A stretch of 42,639 nt of DNA from Desulfuromonas sp. (GTDB taxonomy: Bacteria; Desulfobacterota; Desulfuromonadia; Desulfuromonadales; BM103). The notes under the pieces were generated by a model. That model made no database searches, was not told where the DNA came from, and saw only the letters and a program-made list of their open reading frames with translations. Every line of letters starts with the position of its first letter. Position 1 is the first letter of the stretch. This document shows positions 1-8,345 of the stretch, one piece after another. Location: NCBI GenBank assembly GCA_012026975.1, contig VEPG01000055.1, forward strand, positions 1-42,639, written 5' to 3'. The position numbers were made by a program, and so were the translations under genes.

Positions 1-2
1 CC

Positions 3-1106
3 CTGAATCAGACCGGGGAAGCAGCCCCCGGCGGCCTCATCCCGGCAAACCGGCTAAGCAGTACCCGCCTGAGGCTCGAAACCACCTGGCAGAACTTGGC
101 GGGCTGGCGGGCGGAAGCCGCCGCCGACCACCAATTGCTCGGCACCGATCCGGGAGGGGCAATCCCCCTGCCGGGCAACGGTATCAACCGTCGTTTCGAC
201 CTCGACCACGACTGGCGGCATGACGATGGCAGGGCCAGCCGACAGCAGGTTGATCGGTTCAATGTCGCCTGGTCCGGGGGTCATCTCGATGCGGCCATCG
301 GCCGGCAGGCCGTCGGCTTCGGGCGCATCGTGATCCTCTCCCCTCTCGACGTCATCGCGCCCTTCCCTCCCGACGCCCTCGATACCGACGTACGCCCCGG
401 AGTCGATGCCCTGCGGACGATGGTCCATTACGGTCTCGACGGTCAGCTTGGCGCAGTCGCCGTCCTCGGTGACGTCTCCCGTCACGACAGCTACCTTGTC
501 ACCTGGGCCGACAACCGGGCGGGGATCGATCTTCTCGCCATGGGTGGTTTGCTGCGTGACCGGCCCATGGGCGGCGCCGGACTTGCCGGCAATCTCGGCA
601 CCCTGGGGTTGAAGGGGGAGGCCGCTTTCTATGAAGGGGATCGGGTCGGCGAACCGGATGGCGACCGGCACCGGCACATGCTGATTGCCGCCACGGAAAG
701 CTGGTATCGTTTCGAGAACGGCCTGACCCTGATTGTCGAATATCTGCACAACGGCGCCGGGGCCAGGCAGCCGGCCGACTATGCGAAAACCGCCCGGTCG
801 GCACCGGTTCAGGAAGGGTTGATCACACTGCTCGGCCGGCACTACCTGATGGCAGCGCCGAGCTATGAGTTGCACCCTCTGGTCACCCTCAACGGGCTGC
901 TGATCTGGAACCTGGAGGACGATTCCTGGCTGCTTCGTCCCACCCTGTCCGTCAATCTTGCCGACAACCTCAGCGTCGAATTGTTCTGGACCATCCCGGA
1001 AGGCCGTGGACCGAAGATCGGGCACGGTTTCTCCCCTCCCGAGCCGCGCAGTGAATTCGGCAGCCAGGGGGGAAGTGCAGGTTTTTTCATGAAATGGTTC
1101 TTCTAG
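3..1106 (+). CDS. Outer-membrane beta-barrel protein, 5' end outside the window
   Basis: The reading frame is open from the first bases of the window to the TAG at 1104-1106, so the gene begins upstream; a TTG at 96 is only an internal codon. The visible 367 residues alternate polar and hydrophobic residues in short strands, with aromatic residues at strand ends (for example LRLETTWQNLAGW and VDRFNVAWSGGHLDAAIGR), and the chain ends in FFMKWFF. A terminal aromatic residue is the usual C-terminal signature of Gram-negative outer-membrane barrels recognised by the Bam complex. I do not recognise a specific porin or transporter family, so substrate and role are unknown. The ompA-like gene follows after 90 bases with its own promoter-like sequence. 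Confidence 0.7.
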   Translation: MNQTGEAAPGGLIPANRLSSTRLRLETTWQNLAGWRAEAAADHQLLGTDPGGAIPLPGNGINRRFDLDHDWRHDDGRASRQQVDRFNVAWSGGHLDAAIGRQAVGFGRIVILSPLDVIAPFPPDALDTDVRPGVDALRTMVHYGLDGQLGAVAVLGDVSRHDSYLVTWADNRAGIDLLAMGGLLRDRPMGGAGLAGNLGTLGLKGEAAFYEGDRVGEPDGDRHRHMLIAATESWYRFENGLTLIVEYLHNGAGARQPADYAKTARSAPVQEGLITLLGRHYLMAAPSYELHPLVTLNGLLIWNLEDDSWLLRPTLSVNLADNLSVELFWTIPEGRGPKIGHGFSPPEPRSEFGSQGGSAGFFMKWFF

Positions 1107-1109
1107 GGG

Positions 1110-1137
1110 TTGCACTTGAGCGAAAAGTTGCTATTTT
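1110..1137 (+). promoter_or_regulatory. Possible sigma-70 promoter for the OmpA-family gene
   Basis: TTGCAC (1110-1115) and TATTTT (1132-1137) are separated by 16 bases, and lie about 60 bases before the ATG at 1197. The match is moderate and no operator is visible. Confidence 0.4.
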
Positions 1138-1196
1138 AGGGGAATACGATGATCGTTCCGTGGATAACACGTCAAATCAAACAAGGAGGTTTCAAC

Positions 1197-2429
1197 ATGA
1201 GATCAGTTGGACAATACCTCATGGTCGCCCTCGCGGCTACGCTCCTGCTGGTGCCATCGGCACTGGCCGGACAGCGCGAAGGGGCGTTCACCCTTTCGCC
1301 GATGGTCGGCTATCATGTCTTCGAAGGCGACCAGCGTACGGACAACAGCATCAGTTATGGTCTGGCCATGGGCTATAACCTGACCAAAAACTGGGGCTTT
1401 GAATTCGACTTCACCTATACCCCCACGGAGACGACTCCCAAAACGGGCCAACGGGGCATGGATGTCGATGTCTGGACGGGAAGCCTGAATGCTCTGTACC
1501 ACTTGAACCCAGACGGTCCATTCGTTCCTTATCTTACCGCCGGTTTTGGCGGCACGGTTGTCGACTCCGACAATCATGGGGTCTTCAGTGACGGGGATGA
1601 CGACGACGGCGATTTCATTCTGAATGCCGGCGCCGGCTTCAAGTATTTCTTCACCCAGGACCTGGCGCTCCGCGTCGATGCCCGTTATGTTGCCGACCTG
1701 CATTCCGACCGCAGTTTTGACCAGGCTCCCGGCAGTGACGACCCCGACCACAACATGATCACCATGGCCGGTCTGACCTGGCAGTTCGGTGGCCCGCCGC
1801 CGGCCCCGGCTCCGCCGGTCGACAGCGACATGGACGGCGTCCCCGACGTTCGCGACAAATGCCCCGGCACCCCGCTCGGCACCGCCGTCGACGCGGTCGG
1901 CTGCCCTCCGGCACCACCGAAGCCGGCCCCGGTCGTCGAGAAACCCGCCCCGGCTCCGCCGCCGCCCGCACCGAATCCGTGTGCTGCCGATGACGACGGC
2001 GATGGCGTGGACAACTGCCGCGACAAGTGCCCCGGCACCGAAAAGGGTATTATGGTCGACGAATTCGGCTGCCCGCTGAAGTTTACCCTGTATGTCGAGT
2101 TCGATTTCGACAAGGCCGAGATCCGGCCCCAGTACCACAACAAGCTCAAGGAAGCCGCAGACTTCATCAACAAGTATCCCAACACCAAGTTCCTGCTGGC
2201 CGGGCACACCGATAGCAAGGGCACCGACAAATACAATCAGGGGCTGTCCGAGCGCCGCGCCGCGTCCGTGAAGAAGTACCTGGTTGAGAAGTTCGGCATT
2301 GGCGCTCAACTGCTTTACCCGCGCGGCTACGGCGAGTCCAGACCGATCGCCGACAACGCCACCGACGAAGGCCGGCAGAAGAACCGCCGCGTCGAGGTGA
2401 TCTGCTGCGTGATCATCCCCGCCGAATAA
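1197..2429 (+). CDS. OmpA-family outer-membrane protein with thrombospondin type 3 repeats
   Basis: This 410-aa protein probably links the outer membrane to peptidoglycan. The start at 1197 is chosen because AAGGAGG lies just upstream and the first 25 residues form a signal peptide ending in PSALAG; the frame is open further upstream, to 1149. Residues about 26-205 look like an 8-stranded OmpA-type barrel. Two calcium-binding TSP3-type repeats follow (DSDMDGVPDVRDKCPGT near 210 and DDDGDGVDNCRDKCPGT near 262), separated by a proline/alanine-rich linker. Residues about 295-405 are an OmpA C-terminal domain with the peptidoglycan-binding signature (FDFDKAEIRP, LAGHTDSKGTDKYN, LSERRAASVKKYL, GYGESRP, NRRVEV). 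This architecture is common in Desulfuromonadales and other Gram-negative bacteria. It is probably monocistronic, with a hairpin terminator 25 bases downstream. Confidence 0.92.
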   Translation: MRSVGQYLMVALAATLLLVPSALAGQREGAFTLSPMVGYHVFEGDQRTDNSISYGLAMGYNLTKNWGFEFDFTYTPTETTPKTGQRGMDVDVWTGSLNALYHLNPDGPFVPYLTAGFGGTVVDSDNHGVFSDGDDDDGDFILNAGAGFKYFFTQDLALRVDARYVADLHSDRSFDQAPGSDDPDHNMITMAGLTWQFGGPPPAPAPPVDSDMDGVPDVRDKCPGTPLGTAVDAVGCPPAPPKPAPVVEKPAPAPPPPAPNPCAADDDGDGVDNCRDKCPGTEKGIMVDEFGCPLKFTLYVEFDFDKAEIRPQYHNKLKEAADFINKYPNTKFLLAGHTDSKGTDKYNQGLSERRAASVKKYLVEKFGIGAQLLYPRGYGESRPIADNATDEGRQKNRRVEVICCVIIPAE

Positions 2430-2454
2430 AACCGACGGTCACTCCGCAAACAGC

Positions 2455-2483
2455 AAGGGCCGGCACATGATGTGCCGGCCCTT
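2455..2483. terminator. Perfect 13-bp hairpin between convergent genes
   Basis: AAGGGCCGGCACA pairs with TGTGCCGGCCCTT around a TGA loop. It lies 25 bases after the ompA-like stop and between that gene and the converging pilW. Because the arms begin AA and end TT, it can act in both directions, though no long T-tract follows on either strand. Confidence 0.7.
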
Positions 2484-2585
2484 CGCCGTTTATCCCCTGT
2501 CTAGCCTGGCAGATAGTGCTATCTCGCTCGCCTGTTGACTTATCATTTCCAGGCCGGGATGTAACCGGCAAGAAATCTTATCGGC

Positions 2586-3536
2586 TCAGAACGCGAGATT
2601 GCGGACCTGCACCTCGGTAGTCATGGTGCGGACCTTCTTCGATGGTGCCTCGCCGCCAAGTGAATGGGCATTGCGGGTTTCGCCGGTGATGCTGATCCGG
2701 ACGCGGCGGATGCTCAACAGGATCTTCTTGCGTTCAATGGGATCTGGCGTGGTTATGGCAGTGATCTCCGAACCGTCATCGCGAATATAGACAATCTGCA
2801 GATTCGTGACCCCAAAAGCCACAACGGCTGGGAGTTCGTCGTTCCGGACACGCATAAGAGCCGGATAATTTGCGGATCCCGTGACTGGAATAAAGTATGT
2901 GATGGCCTCCAGGGAAGGCCAGACAAAACCTCCCTCGTATTTCCCTCCGGGAGCGATTAAATCGTTATTCACAAAAACCTTTTCACAACTATTCGGACAG
3001 GGGATGCCTCCGCAACCGCTGCCGACATCAATATTGGTGATAGTCCTCGTTTCAATGACAAGATCGCTGCCGACGAGATGAGTCTTGGGATCCACAACAT
3101 ATCGTGAAAGTTTCAATACCTGTCCGGCCCGCAACCCACTGGGGCTACAGAGCCAAAGGTGATTTGCGTTCCCCTGAAACTTCATTATTTGCAGCCCCTG
3201 ATCATACGCATAGCGGATTTGGATTGCATCCGGATTAGCACCACCCTCCGAGTTGAAATCCGTCGTGCCATCCAGGTTGTAATCGATGGCCCCGATTGTG
3301 AACGGCGGGAAGACCTCCCTGGTAAAAGCCCCGGCCATGCGGCTGTCGCGAACGATAAAATCCGTAGCTGCGCGCAGGTTCTGCTCGAGCGCGGCATAAT
3401 CTTCCTGCAAGGCGGTGGCCTTGGTCTGATTGCCGAACACGGCGACAACGCCGATCATGAAGATACCGCTGATCATTATGACCACCAGCAGTTCAATCAG
3501 GGTGAAGCCTTTGCTTGAACGAACAGGTTTAAGCAC
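2586..3536 (-). CDS. pilW: Type IV pilus minor pilin, PilW-like
   Basis: This is a 316-aa prepilin-like protein. The GTG start at 3536 is preferred over the TTG 18 bases upstream because GGGAG lies 8 bases ahead and the start overlaps the pilY1 stop (TAGTG), which suggests translational coupling. After a short basic leader, G|FTLIELLVVIMISG is a canonical prepilin peptidase site with Glu at +5 and a hydrophobic N-terminal helix. The large C-terminal region has several Cys residues (CSPSG, GSGCGGIPCPNSC), as in PilW pseudopilins. Minor pilins prime pilus assembly at the inner membrane and carry PilY1 to the tip. In Pseudomonas, pilW lies between pilV and pilX; here it is the last gene, after pilY1. 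Confidence 0.82.
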   Translation of the reverse strand: MLKPVRSSKGFTLIELLVVIMISGIFMIGVVAVFGNQTKATALQEDYAALEQNLRAATDFIVRDSRMAGAFTREVFPPFTIGAIDYNLDGTTDFNSEGGANPDAIQIRYAYDQGLQIMKFQGNANHLWLCSPSGLRAGQVLKLSRYVVDPKTHLVGSDLVIETRTITNIDVGSGCGGIPCPNSCEKVFVNNDLIAPGGKYEGGFVWPSLEAITYFIPVTGSANYPALMRVRNDELPAVVAFGVTNLQIVYIRDDGSEITAITTPDPIERKKILLSIRRVRISITGETRNAHSLGGEAPSKKVRTMTTEVQVRNLAF

Positions 3537-5704
3537 TATTCGATCTCCCGCCAAGCCTGTGGCGTGGTCTTTCTGGTCCCGGTTCTCTGAACCTCGTTAT
3601 TATAATTCCCACCCCCCATGACCACCATGCCGGTTGACGTTCTTATGAACAGATGTTTGTCCTGCACCATGGGTGCCGTGACAACATCGCCGCTGTTGAT
3701 GATCGTCGTGGGCGTCGCGCCACAGACCGACGTCAGATCAAAGGCGTAAACCCTCCCTTTGTTTTCCCCGTCACAAGCATCTTCGGTATCGGAAGTCGCT
3801 GTTCCAAAATAAACTTTGCCGGCACTGACCTCAGCCGAAGCAAACACGCGTTCATGGATAGAAGCACCATCTGGTGGTGGGTCTAACGTGTAAAACCAGT
3901 CAAGTTTCACATCCCCCGCCGAACTGCTCCCCTTGGGGCCTTGATCGACATAAGCAAAAAAATGATAGGGTGGATGACCATCTCCGACGACATAGGGGCT
4001 GTCCGCCGTCCCGAAGTAAATGCGCACGCGATTGTCAACGGTTCCCGCTGCGGTGAGCGCATTGTCGACAACGGCAACGGGAGCGGCATAAATCGGTTGC
4101 CAGCGCCTGCCGTCGGGCACTTGGCGATCATTGCTGTTCGAGGGGCACTCTTCATCGATAAAATCCCAATTGATGACGATTTCTTCACCTATATTTGACC
4201 AATTGGCCAAGGGACCATCCGGAAGGTTGACTTTGTAAACCAGACCGTTGTCCGTGGCGACATATAGCCGGTCAAGGTAGCCGTTGCCATCGCTGTCGAC
4301 AACTGCCGGCTGCCCGGTCACCAGACCGCCCTCCCCGGTCGGCGCTTCTGTAACAATTGAGCCATCAGTTCCGCGCACGGGCACATCCAGTCTAATCTCC
4401 TGCAGGAGATCTCCTGTCCCGGCATCAATGACAAAAATCGAAGGAAACCGCGTGGGGTCACTTGAGGGGGGGGCTCCCGAAACCAGGAAAGCCACCCATT
4501 TTGTCGCGCCATCGATCCGCAGTCGGCCGGCCTTTGCGGCACCCTGCAGAGAATGCCGGCGGGCCAAGGGAAGATCATTCTTCTCCCAAATAAGCCGTGG
4601 AGTGACCGGGTTGGTCACATCCAGGCAGAACACCGTGCCCCCCCCATCCCCTGCCGTCATCAGCAGAATTGTTTTCCAGGCCGAGCCTAATTGGACATCC
4701 GCCAATGTCGGGGTGGCATCGAGAAATCCAGTTCCGACGGGCGGGGTATACGGCCAGAAACTACCAGTCGTCGTCAGTTCTTCCCCGGCTCCATAATCAT
4801 TATTCAGGAAGTAACCATGGTTTTCTTTGATGGTTGCAGTCGCGGGGTTGTCCCCCCACCGGAAATTCCCCCCGTTCAGGGCATGAAGTTTCCCGTCGCG
4901 GGCACCGACAAACACCGCCGTTTTTCGGGATTCATTGGCTTTTTGAAAGGCTAGAAAACCAGCCCGCTCAGCCGTGCTGGTATCGGCGCCATAAACCCAG
5001 GCGGGTGTCCCTGGCGGAATGAGGACTGCAGGGGCGGAGTGATCGACCGAACCGGAAGGTATTGAGCGATCCCACAACTGAACCGATGGCGACAGAGCGA
5101 CAGAAGGCGTGGCGGGCTCATAAAGTTTGATGGCCTTGACGTGGCCGACCAGGTTTCCCGGGACCGCAGGCAAGGCAAAACTTGACGCATACAGCACATT
5201 GCCGACCATGACCGGCGTTGCCCGGGACAGCAGCGCCCCTGCCACCTTCGGCTTTGCCTTGAGCGTGATACTGTCAACCTGGGGGGTGCAGGCACTCCCG
5301 TCAGCCTTTTCTGCCTTCCAGCCAAGCTGGCTGGCAACAATGTTCTTCTCGGTAAAATCGATGCGCCCCTGGCTGCGGTTTTGATTCCAATCAGTGACGG
5401 GAATCCAGGTGGCGCCGCTATCCGGTGAGACAGAATAAACAATCGGGCAAAGCGTGCCATTGTCGGCCACATCGACGGTTACGGATGTCAACATATTTGC
5501 ACTTGCAGCCGTAACTCCGGTGTTACAGGAAGTATAGGGAGAAACCGAACAGGAATGAACCTGATCATCGAGACAGTAACCGGGTCTGGCGGAATAGCCT
5601 GCCTGCGGGGACAGGAGCAGCCCCGCCAGCAACAGGCAAGTCAGGGCTGTCCGCCACCTTGCGCATCCCCCCGGGAAATCTGCCCTCTTGCAATGCTGTA
5701 TCAT
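3536..5704 (-). CDS. pilY1: PilY1/PilC-like pilus-tip beta-propeller protein (short form)
   Basis: This 722-aa secreted protein has a signal peptide (hydrophobic stretch ALTCLLLAGLLLSP, then AGYSA) and a C-terminal beta-propeller with repeated blades such as VFVGARDGKLHALNGG and GTVFCLDVTNP. A loop VVDSDGNGYLD near residue 470 matches the DxDxNxxxD calcium site of PilY1, which in Pseudomonas controls pilus extension and retraction. Full-length PilY1 proteins are usually above 1000 aa and often carry an N-terminal von Willebrand A domain; this one lacks that region and starts almost directly with a Cys-rich segment. It lies 4 bases after pilX in the same operon and overlaps pilW. Role: pilus-tip adhesin or assembly factor, inferred from family and context. 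Confidence 0.8.
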   Translation of the reverse strand: MIQHCKRADFPGGCARWRTALTCLLLAGLLLSPQAGYSARPGYCLDDQVHSCSVSPYTSCNTGVTAASANMLTSVTVDVADNGTLCPIVYSVSPDSGATWIPVTDWNQNRSQGRIDFTEKNIVASQLGWKAEKADGSACTPQVDSITLKAKPKVAGALLSRATPVMVGNVLYASSFALPAVPGNLVGHVKAIKLYEPATPSVALSPSVQLWDRSIPSGSVDHSAPAVLIPPGTPAWVYGADTSTAERAGFLAFQKANESRKTAVFVGARDGKLHALNGGNFRWGDNPATATIKENHGYFLNNDYGAGEELTTTGSFWPYTPPVGTGFLDATPTLADVQLGSAWKTILLMTAGDGGGTVFCLDVTNPVTPRLIWEKNDLPLARRHSLQGAAKAGRLRIDGATKWVAFLVSGAPPSSDPTRFPSIFVIDAGTGDLLQEIRLDVPVRGTDGSIVTEAPTGEGGLVTGQPAVVDSDGNGYLDRLYVATDNGLVYKVNLPDGPLANWSNIGEEIVINWDFIDEECPSNSNDRQVPDGRRWQPIYAAPVAVVDNALTAAGTVDNRVRIYFGTADSPYVVGDGHPPYHFFAYVDQGPKGSSSAGDVKLDWFYTLDPPPDGASIHERVFASAEVSAGKVYFGTATSDTEDACDGENKGRVYAFDLTSVCGATPTTIINSGDVVTAPMVQDKHLFIRTSTGMVVMGGGNYNNEVQRTGTRKTTPQAWREIE

Positions 5705-5708
5705 AGCC

Positions 5709-6257
5709 CTACAACTGTCCCATGTTTTGCAAGGAAGTGTCCGTGATCACGGTGGTGTCCCCTGTCCCGTCGGCATAATCGGACAAGACTTTCTGTTCGG
5801 AGCTCTCGGCTTTCATCAGAATTTCAATACTTGCGCGCGTTCCTTGTGCGGTGACAGCATCGGCGCGCATAAAAACCTTCCCGTCAGCATCGCCATTGCT
5901 GTCGTTGCCATCGCTGTCGTTTTTATCGAAAAGGCGAACCGTATAAGTGCAGCCGTTCAGCACTCCATTGATGCCGCCACTGATCGAAGGATCACCGATA
6001 TTAAAGACGTACGGACTTGCGGGGTTTGACGAGGAAAACAAAACCAGGGGCACCATCGCCCGCATGCGCGCAATACCCGCCTCCGCGACATACAATGCCC
6101 GTTGGTATTCCCGTTCGTTGCCCGCCAGCCGCACCTCCACCCCCGCTGTCGTCAATGCCAGCGTGCCGAGCACAGTCAGGACAAAAAGGATCACAAGAAC
6201 TGTAGGGAGCGCCGCACCGCGTTCATAACGGGCGTTATGTCGAGGGAAGTGCCGCAT
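5709..6257 (-). CDS. pilX: Type IV pilus minor pilin, PilX-like
   Basis: This 182-aa protein begins with a short basic leader and then RGAALPTVLVILFVLTVLG, the N-terminal pattern of the PilX family, which usually lacks the Glu5 of major pilins. The next segment EREYQRALYVAEAGIARM matches the PilX/GspK-like helix (QRALYxAEAGI). The C-terminal half contains a run of Asp, Asn and Ser (DKNDSDGNDSNGDADG) that could bind calcium or be a flexible loop. The start codon lies 2 bases after the pilV stop, so the genes are almost certainly cotranscribed. It probably contributes to the minor pilin priming complex with PilV, PilW and FimT. Confidence 0.8.
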   Translation of the reverse strand: MRHFPRHNARYERGAALPTVLVILFVLTVLGTLALTTAGVEVRLAGNEREYQRALYVAEAGIARMRAMVPLVLFSSSNPASPYVFNIGDPSISGGINGVLNGCTYTVRLFDKNDSDGNDSNGDADGKVFMRADAVTAQGTRASIEILMKAESSEQKVLSDYADGTGDTTVITDTSLQNMGQL

Positions 6258-6259
6258 GT

Positions 6260-6715
6260 TCAGTTTCTCACCATGATCGTCTGGAAGGCCAACCGCTGTT
6301 TCTGGCCAAGAGCATCACTCCAGGTCGCAATCACCGATATCGTTTTCGTATTGTTGGCATTACTGACTGGCGGGTTGTTGGCAACGTTCCAATAAATCTT
6401 GTAGTTGCCAACTGTCTCGGTAAAATCGGCTGTGTCCGCGGTGGCAGCTGCGAGGCCAGCGAAACCGTCGGCATTGATATCAATCAGCAATAAATCTTCG
6501 TAAGGGAGGCCGAGCAGCAGTTCCATCCGGCTGCGTGCCGCATTGCTGGCACCATCGATGCCGCGGGCATGATCGTTGACGCGGAATCCCCCAATGGTCA
6601 TCTGCAGCACCGCCAGCGCTCCGACGGAAAAGAGGAACAGCGCGATCAACACCTCGATCAGCGAGGTGCCACACTGTGATCGCCAAGGGAAAGATTGGGA
6701 ATACCGCATCAGCAT
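6260..6715 (-). CDS. pilV: Type IV pilus minor pilin, PilV-like
   Basis: The protein is 151 aa if it starts at the ATG at 6715, one base after the fimT stop; the open frame extends 13 codons further upstream but would then overlap fimT. A leader of about 16 residues precedes CG|TSLIEVLIALFLFSVGALAVLQ, a prepilin cleavage site with the Thr-Ser-Leu-Ile-Glu pattern typical of PilV. The rest contains RVNDHARGIDGASNAARSRMELLLGLPY, also usual for PilV homologues. No strong ribosome-binding site is visible, so translation is probably coupled to fimT. It acts at the inner membrane as part of the pilus priming complex. Confidence 0.8.
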   Translation of the reverse strand: MLMRYSQSFPWRSQCGTSLIEVLIALFLFSVGALAVLQMTIGGFRVNDHARGIDGASNAARSRMELLLGLPYEDLLLIDINADGFAGLAAATADTADFTETVGNYKIYWNVANNPPVSNANNTKTISVIATWSDALGQKQRLAFQTIMVRN

Positions 6716-6716
6716 T

Positions 6717-7265
6717 CTAGCGAATCCGGATTGCGCCGCCGAGAGTAATATCAATAATCTTCCTGCGACCCGAGTTGTTCAACAGATAAATCGAGCCCCC
6801 CTTGTCGCTGAGCCCGCGCAGATTGAATCGAAAGGCATTCTCGCCTGAAGTTGCAGCGTTGCTAAAGGTGACCCCATCACCCCCACCCTGGGCACTGTCG
6901 AAGTGAATCCCGCCGTAACCATCAAGTTCCAATGTCCCGGCATTGACCTTCTGGCGGAAGATTTCCTCGCCAGTCTGATAAGTGCCGTTGCTGTTCTCAT
7001 CGACCCAGATGATCGGCGCATATCGATTGCCACCGATTGTCTTGTGAAACTCAACGTAGCAAAAGCGATTCCGGCGCACCGCCTCCAGGCGGGCTTTCTG
7101 GATTTGCAGCTGGAGTTCCTGGCTGGCTCGCTTGAGCCGCAACGAGGGGATGTATGAAGAGATTGAAAGAGTTGCCACGCCGGCCAGAATGGCGATCACT
7201 GCCATGACCACCAAGAGTTCGATGAGGGTAAACCCTGTGTCCCCTCGTGAAATCCGGCCGCGCAT
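6717..7265 (-). CDS. fimT: Prepilin-type protein, FimT/GspH-like
   Basis: This 182-aa protein is the first gene of the minor pilin operon. The start at 7265 is chosen over the ATG 18 bases upstream because GGGGG lies at an ideal distance (7269-7275). RISRGDTG|FTLIELLVVMAVIAIL is a textbook prepilin signal, followed by LKRASQELQLQIQKARLEAVRRN, the helix seen in FimT/FimU/GspH proteins that recruits the other minor pilins. The C-terminal part ends in a GspH-like pattern (FRFNLRGLSDKGGSIYL). FimT and FimU cannot be separated from sequence alone. In some species FimT-type pilins bind DNA during uptake; there is no evidence for that here. Confidence 0.8.
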   Translation of the reverse strand: MRGRISRGDTGFTLIELLVVMAVIAILAGVATLSISSYIPSLRLKRASQELQLQIQKARLEAVRRNRFCYVEFHKTIGGNRYAPIIWVDENSNGTYQTGEEIFRQKVNAGTLELDGYGGIHFDSAQGGGDGVTFSNAATSGENAFRFNLRGLSDKGGSIYLLNNSGRRKIIDITLGGAIRIR

Positions 7266-7314
7266 CGTGCCCCCTTCATGCATCGGATAGGATACTGTAG
7301 ATGTAAAATAATTA

Positions 7315-7344
7315 AGTTTAGCGGGAAACTGGTGGGGAAATCAA
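7315..7344 (-). promoter_or_regulatory. Weak candidate promoter of the minor pilin operon
   Basis: On the minus strand, TTGATT (7344-7339) and TAAACT (7320-7315) are 18 bases apart, about 50 bases before fimT. The match is only moderate, and I see no sigma-54 site here, although pilus genes in this group are often RpoN-dependent. Confidence 0.3.
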
Positions 7345-7427
7345 ACTATTCCGGTCGGGGTAATGCCGCGTTGAACGTTGAGCGACGAGCGATAATGCAA
7401 AGGACTTCGGTTGTTGGCGGTGCCGTT

Positions 7428-7458
7428 ACTCAGCACTCAGGACTTCCAACTCAGCACT
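7428..7458. repeat. Short intergenic repeat of ACTCAGCACT units
   Basis: ACTCAGCACT occurs at both ends of this segment, separated by CAGGACTTCCA, directly next to the terB-like stop codon. The same unit recurs as a palindrome on the other side of that gene (7931-7950), so the two elements flank it. Confidence 0.5.
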
Positions 7459-7460
7459 AT

Positions 7461-7910
7461 CTAGCGGCTTTCATCCAGCACCTTCACCTTGCACGCGATT
7501 GCCTCTTTGTGCGAGAGGCGCAGCAGGGTGGCAAGTTGACGGGCGATGGCATCCTCGAACTTGTCGAGGGTACCGTCGGCGTAGATGAGCCGCCACACCC
7601 CTTCCATGACAGTGAGCTTTTCCTCTGCGGAGAAGTGGGTGTTGATTTCGCGGGCGAACTGGTACAGGTCGGTGCTGTTTTGCTGGTGATCGCGGGCAAA
7701 ATCGACCAGTTCGGCAATGGCGTCCGCCGGCAGGTTGAACATCCCTCCCAGCAGATCGTGCACGAGCCGCTCCTCGACCGCCTGGTAGCTGCCATCACTG
7801 TGCGCGACTTCCAGCAGCAACGCACAGGTCGCCACCTGCACACGAGTGAATCTGTCCCCGTTATTGGCCGGACGGTTATTCTGTAAAAGACTGATGATCT
7901 TATTGAGCAT
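7461..7910 (-). CDS. TerB-like (tellurite-resistance family) small protein
   Basis: This 149-aa all-alpha protein begins MLNKIISLLQNN; the ATG at 7910 is chosen because AAAGG lies 8 bases upstream and the frame before it only reads through an intergenic repeat. Repeated acidic helix motifs (LLLEVAHSDGSYQAVEERLV and MEGVWRLIYADGTLDKFEDA) are the metal-binding DG/E motifs of the TerB/DjlA co-chaperone-like fold. The family is named after tellurite resistance, but most chromosomal members are of unknown function. It is the last gene downstream of crcB on the same strand, with a palindromic repeat between them, so cotranscription is uncertain. Confidence 0.75.
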   Translation of the reverse strand: MLNKIISLLQNNRPANNGDRFTRVQVATCALLLEVAHSDGSYQAVEERLVHDLLGGMFNLPADAIAELVDFARDHQQNSTDLYQFAREINTHFSAEEKLTVMEGVWRLIYADGTLDKFEDAIARQLATLLRLSHKEAIACKVKVLDESR

Positions 7911-7930
7911 TGAAAGCCTTTCGAGTGCTG

Positions 7931-7950
7931 AGTGCTGAGTACTCAGCACT
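7931..7950. repeat. 20-bp perfect palindrome between crcB and the terB-like gene
   Basis: AGTGCTGAGTACTCAGCACT is its own reverse complement and is preceded by a further partial unit (GAGTGCTG at 7923-7930). It uses the same ACTCAGCACT unit found at 7428-7458. It could fold as a cruciform or mRNA hairpin. Confidence 0.6.
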
Positions 7951-7966
7951 GTCTCTCGGCGGCCTG

Positions 7967-8338
7967 CTACATCTGCCGCGCCAGGACTATCCCCAGCCAC
8001 GCCGCCAGCAGGCAGAGGACGACGTTGAGCAGCACGTTGAAGAACGCCGCTCCGACACTGCCGGATTCCATCAGACGCACGGTTTCGTAGGAAAAGGTCG
8101 AGAAGGTGGTGAACCCGCCGAGGAACCCGACGGCCAGACCAATGCGCAGATTGCCGCCAAGCAGCGGGTGATGCAGATCGCCCCCCATCAGCAGGCCGAT
8201 CAGCAATGAACCGATGACATTCACTGCCAGCGTGCCGAACGGGAGCGGCCCTGCGGCAAAACTGTGGATCCAGCTGGAAGAGAAATAACGGGCCAGGCAC
8301 CCGAGGGCACCGAAAAGACCAACATAGAGGCTCTGCAT
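7967..8338 (-). CDS. crcB: Fluoride ion channel CrcB/FluC
   Basis: This 123-aa membrane protein exports fluoride as a dual-topology dimer in the inner membrane. Four hydrophobic helices are visible (YVGLFGALGCLARYF, FGTLAVNVIGSLLIGLLMG, IGLAVGFLGGFTTFSTFSYE, FFNVLLNVVLCLLAAWLGIVLA). The signature GGFTTFSTF contains the Phe-box and central sodium-site residues of Fluc channels, and N in VNVIGS is the conserved pore Asn. The length is typical. It lies 7 bases downstream of the small lipoprotein gene and probably shares its promoter. I looked for a crcB-type fluoride riboswitch upstream and did not find one. Confidence 0.93.
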   Translation of the reverse strand: MQSLYVGLFGALGCLARYFSSSWIHSFAAGPLPFGTLAVNVIGSLLIGLLMGGDLHHPLLGGNLRIGLAVGFLGGFTTFSTFSYETVRLMESGSVGAAFFNVLLNVVLCLLAAWLGIVLARQM

Positions 8339-8345
8339 GCCAGGC

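Noticed and set aside
7461-8300. 279-codon frame extending the terB-like gene upstream
   Set aside because: The extension runs through the palindromic repeat and overlaps crcB in another frame; the ATG at 7910 has a ribosome-binding site and the domain start.
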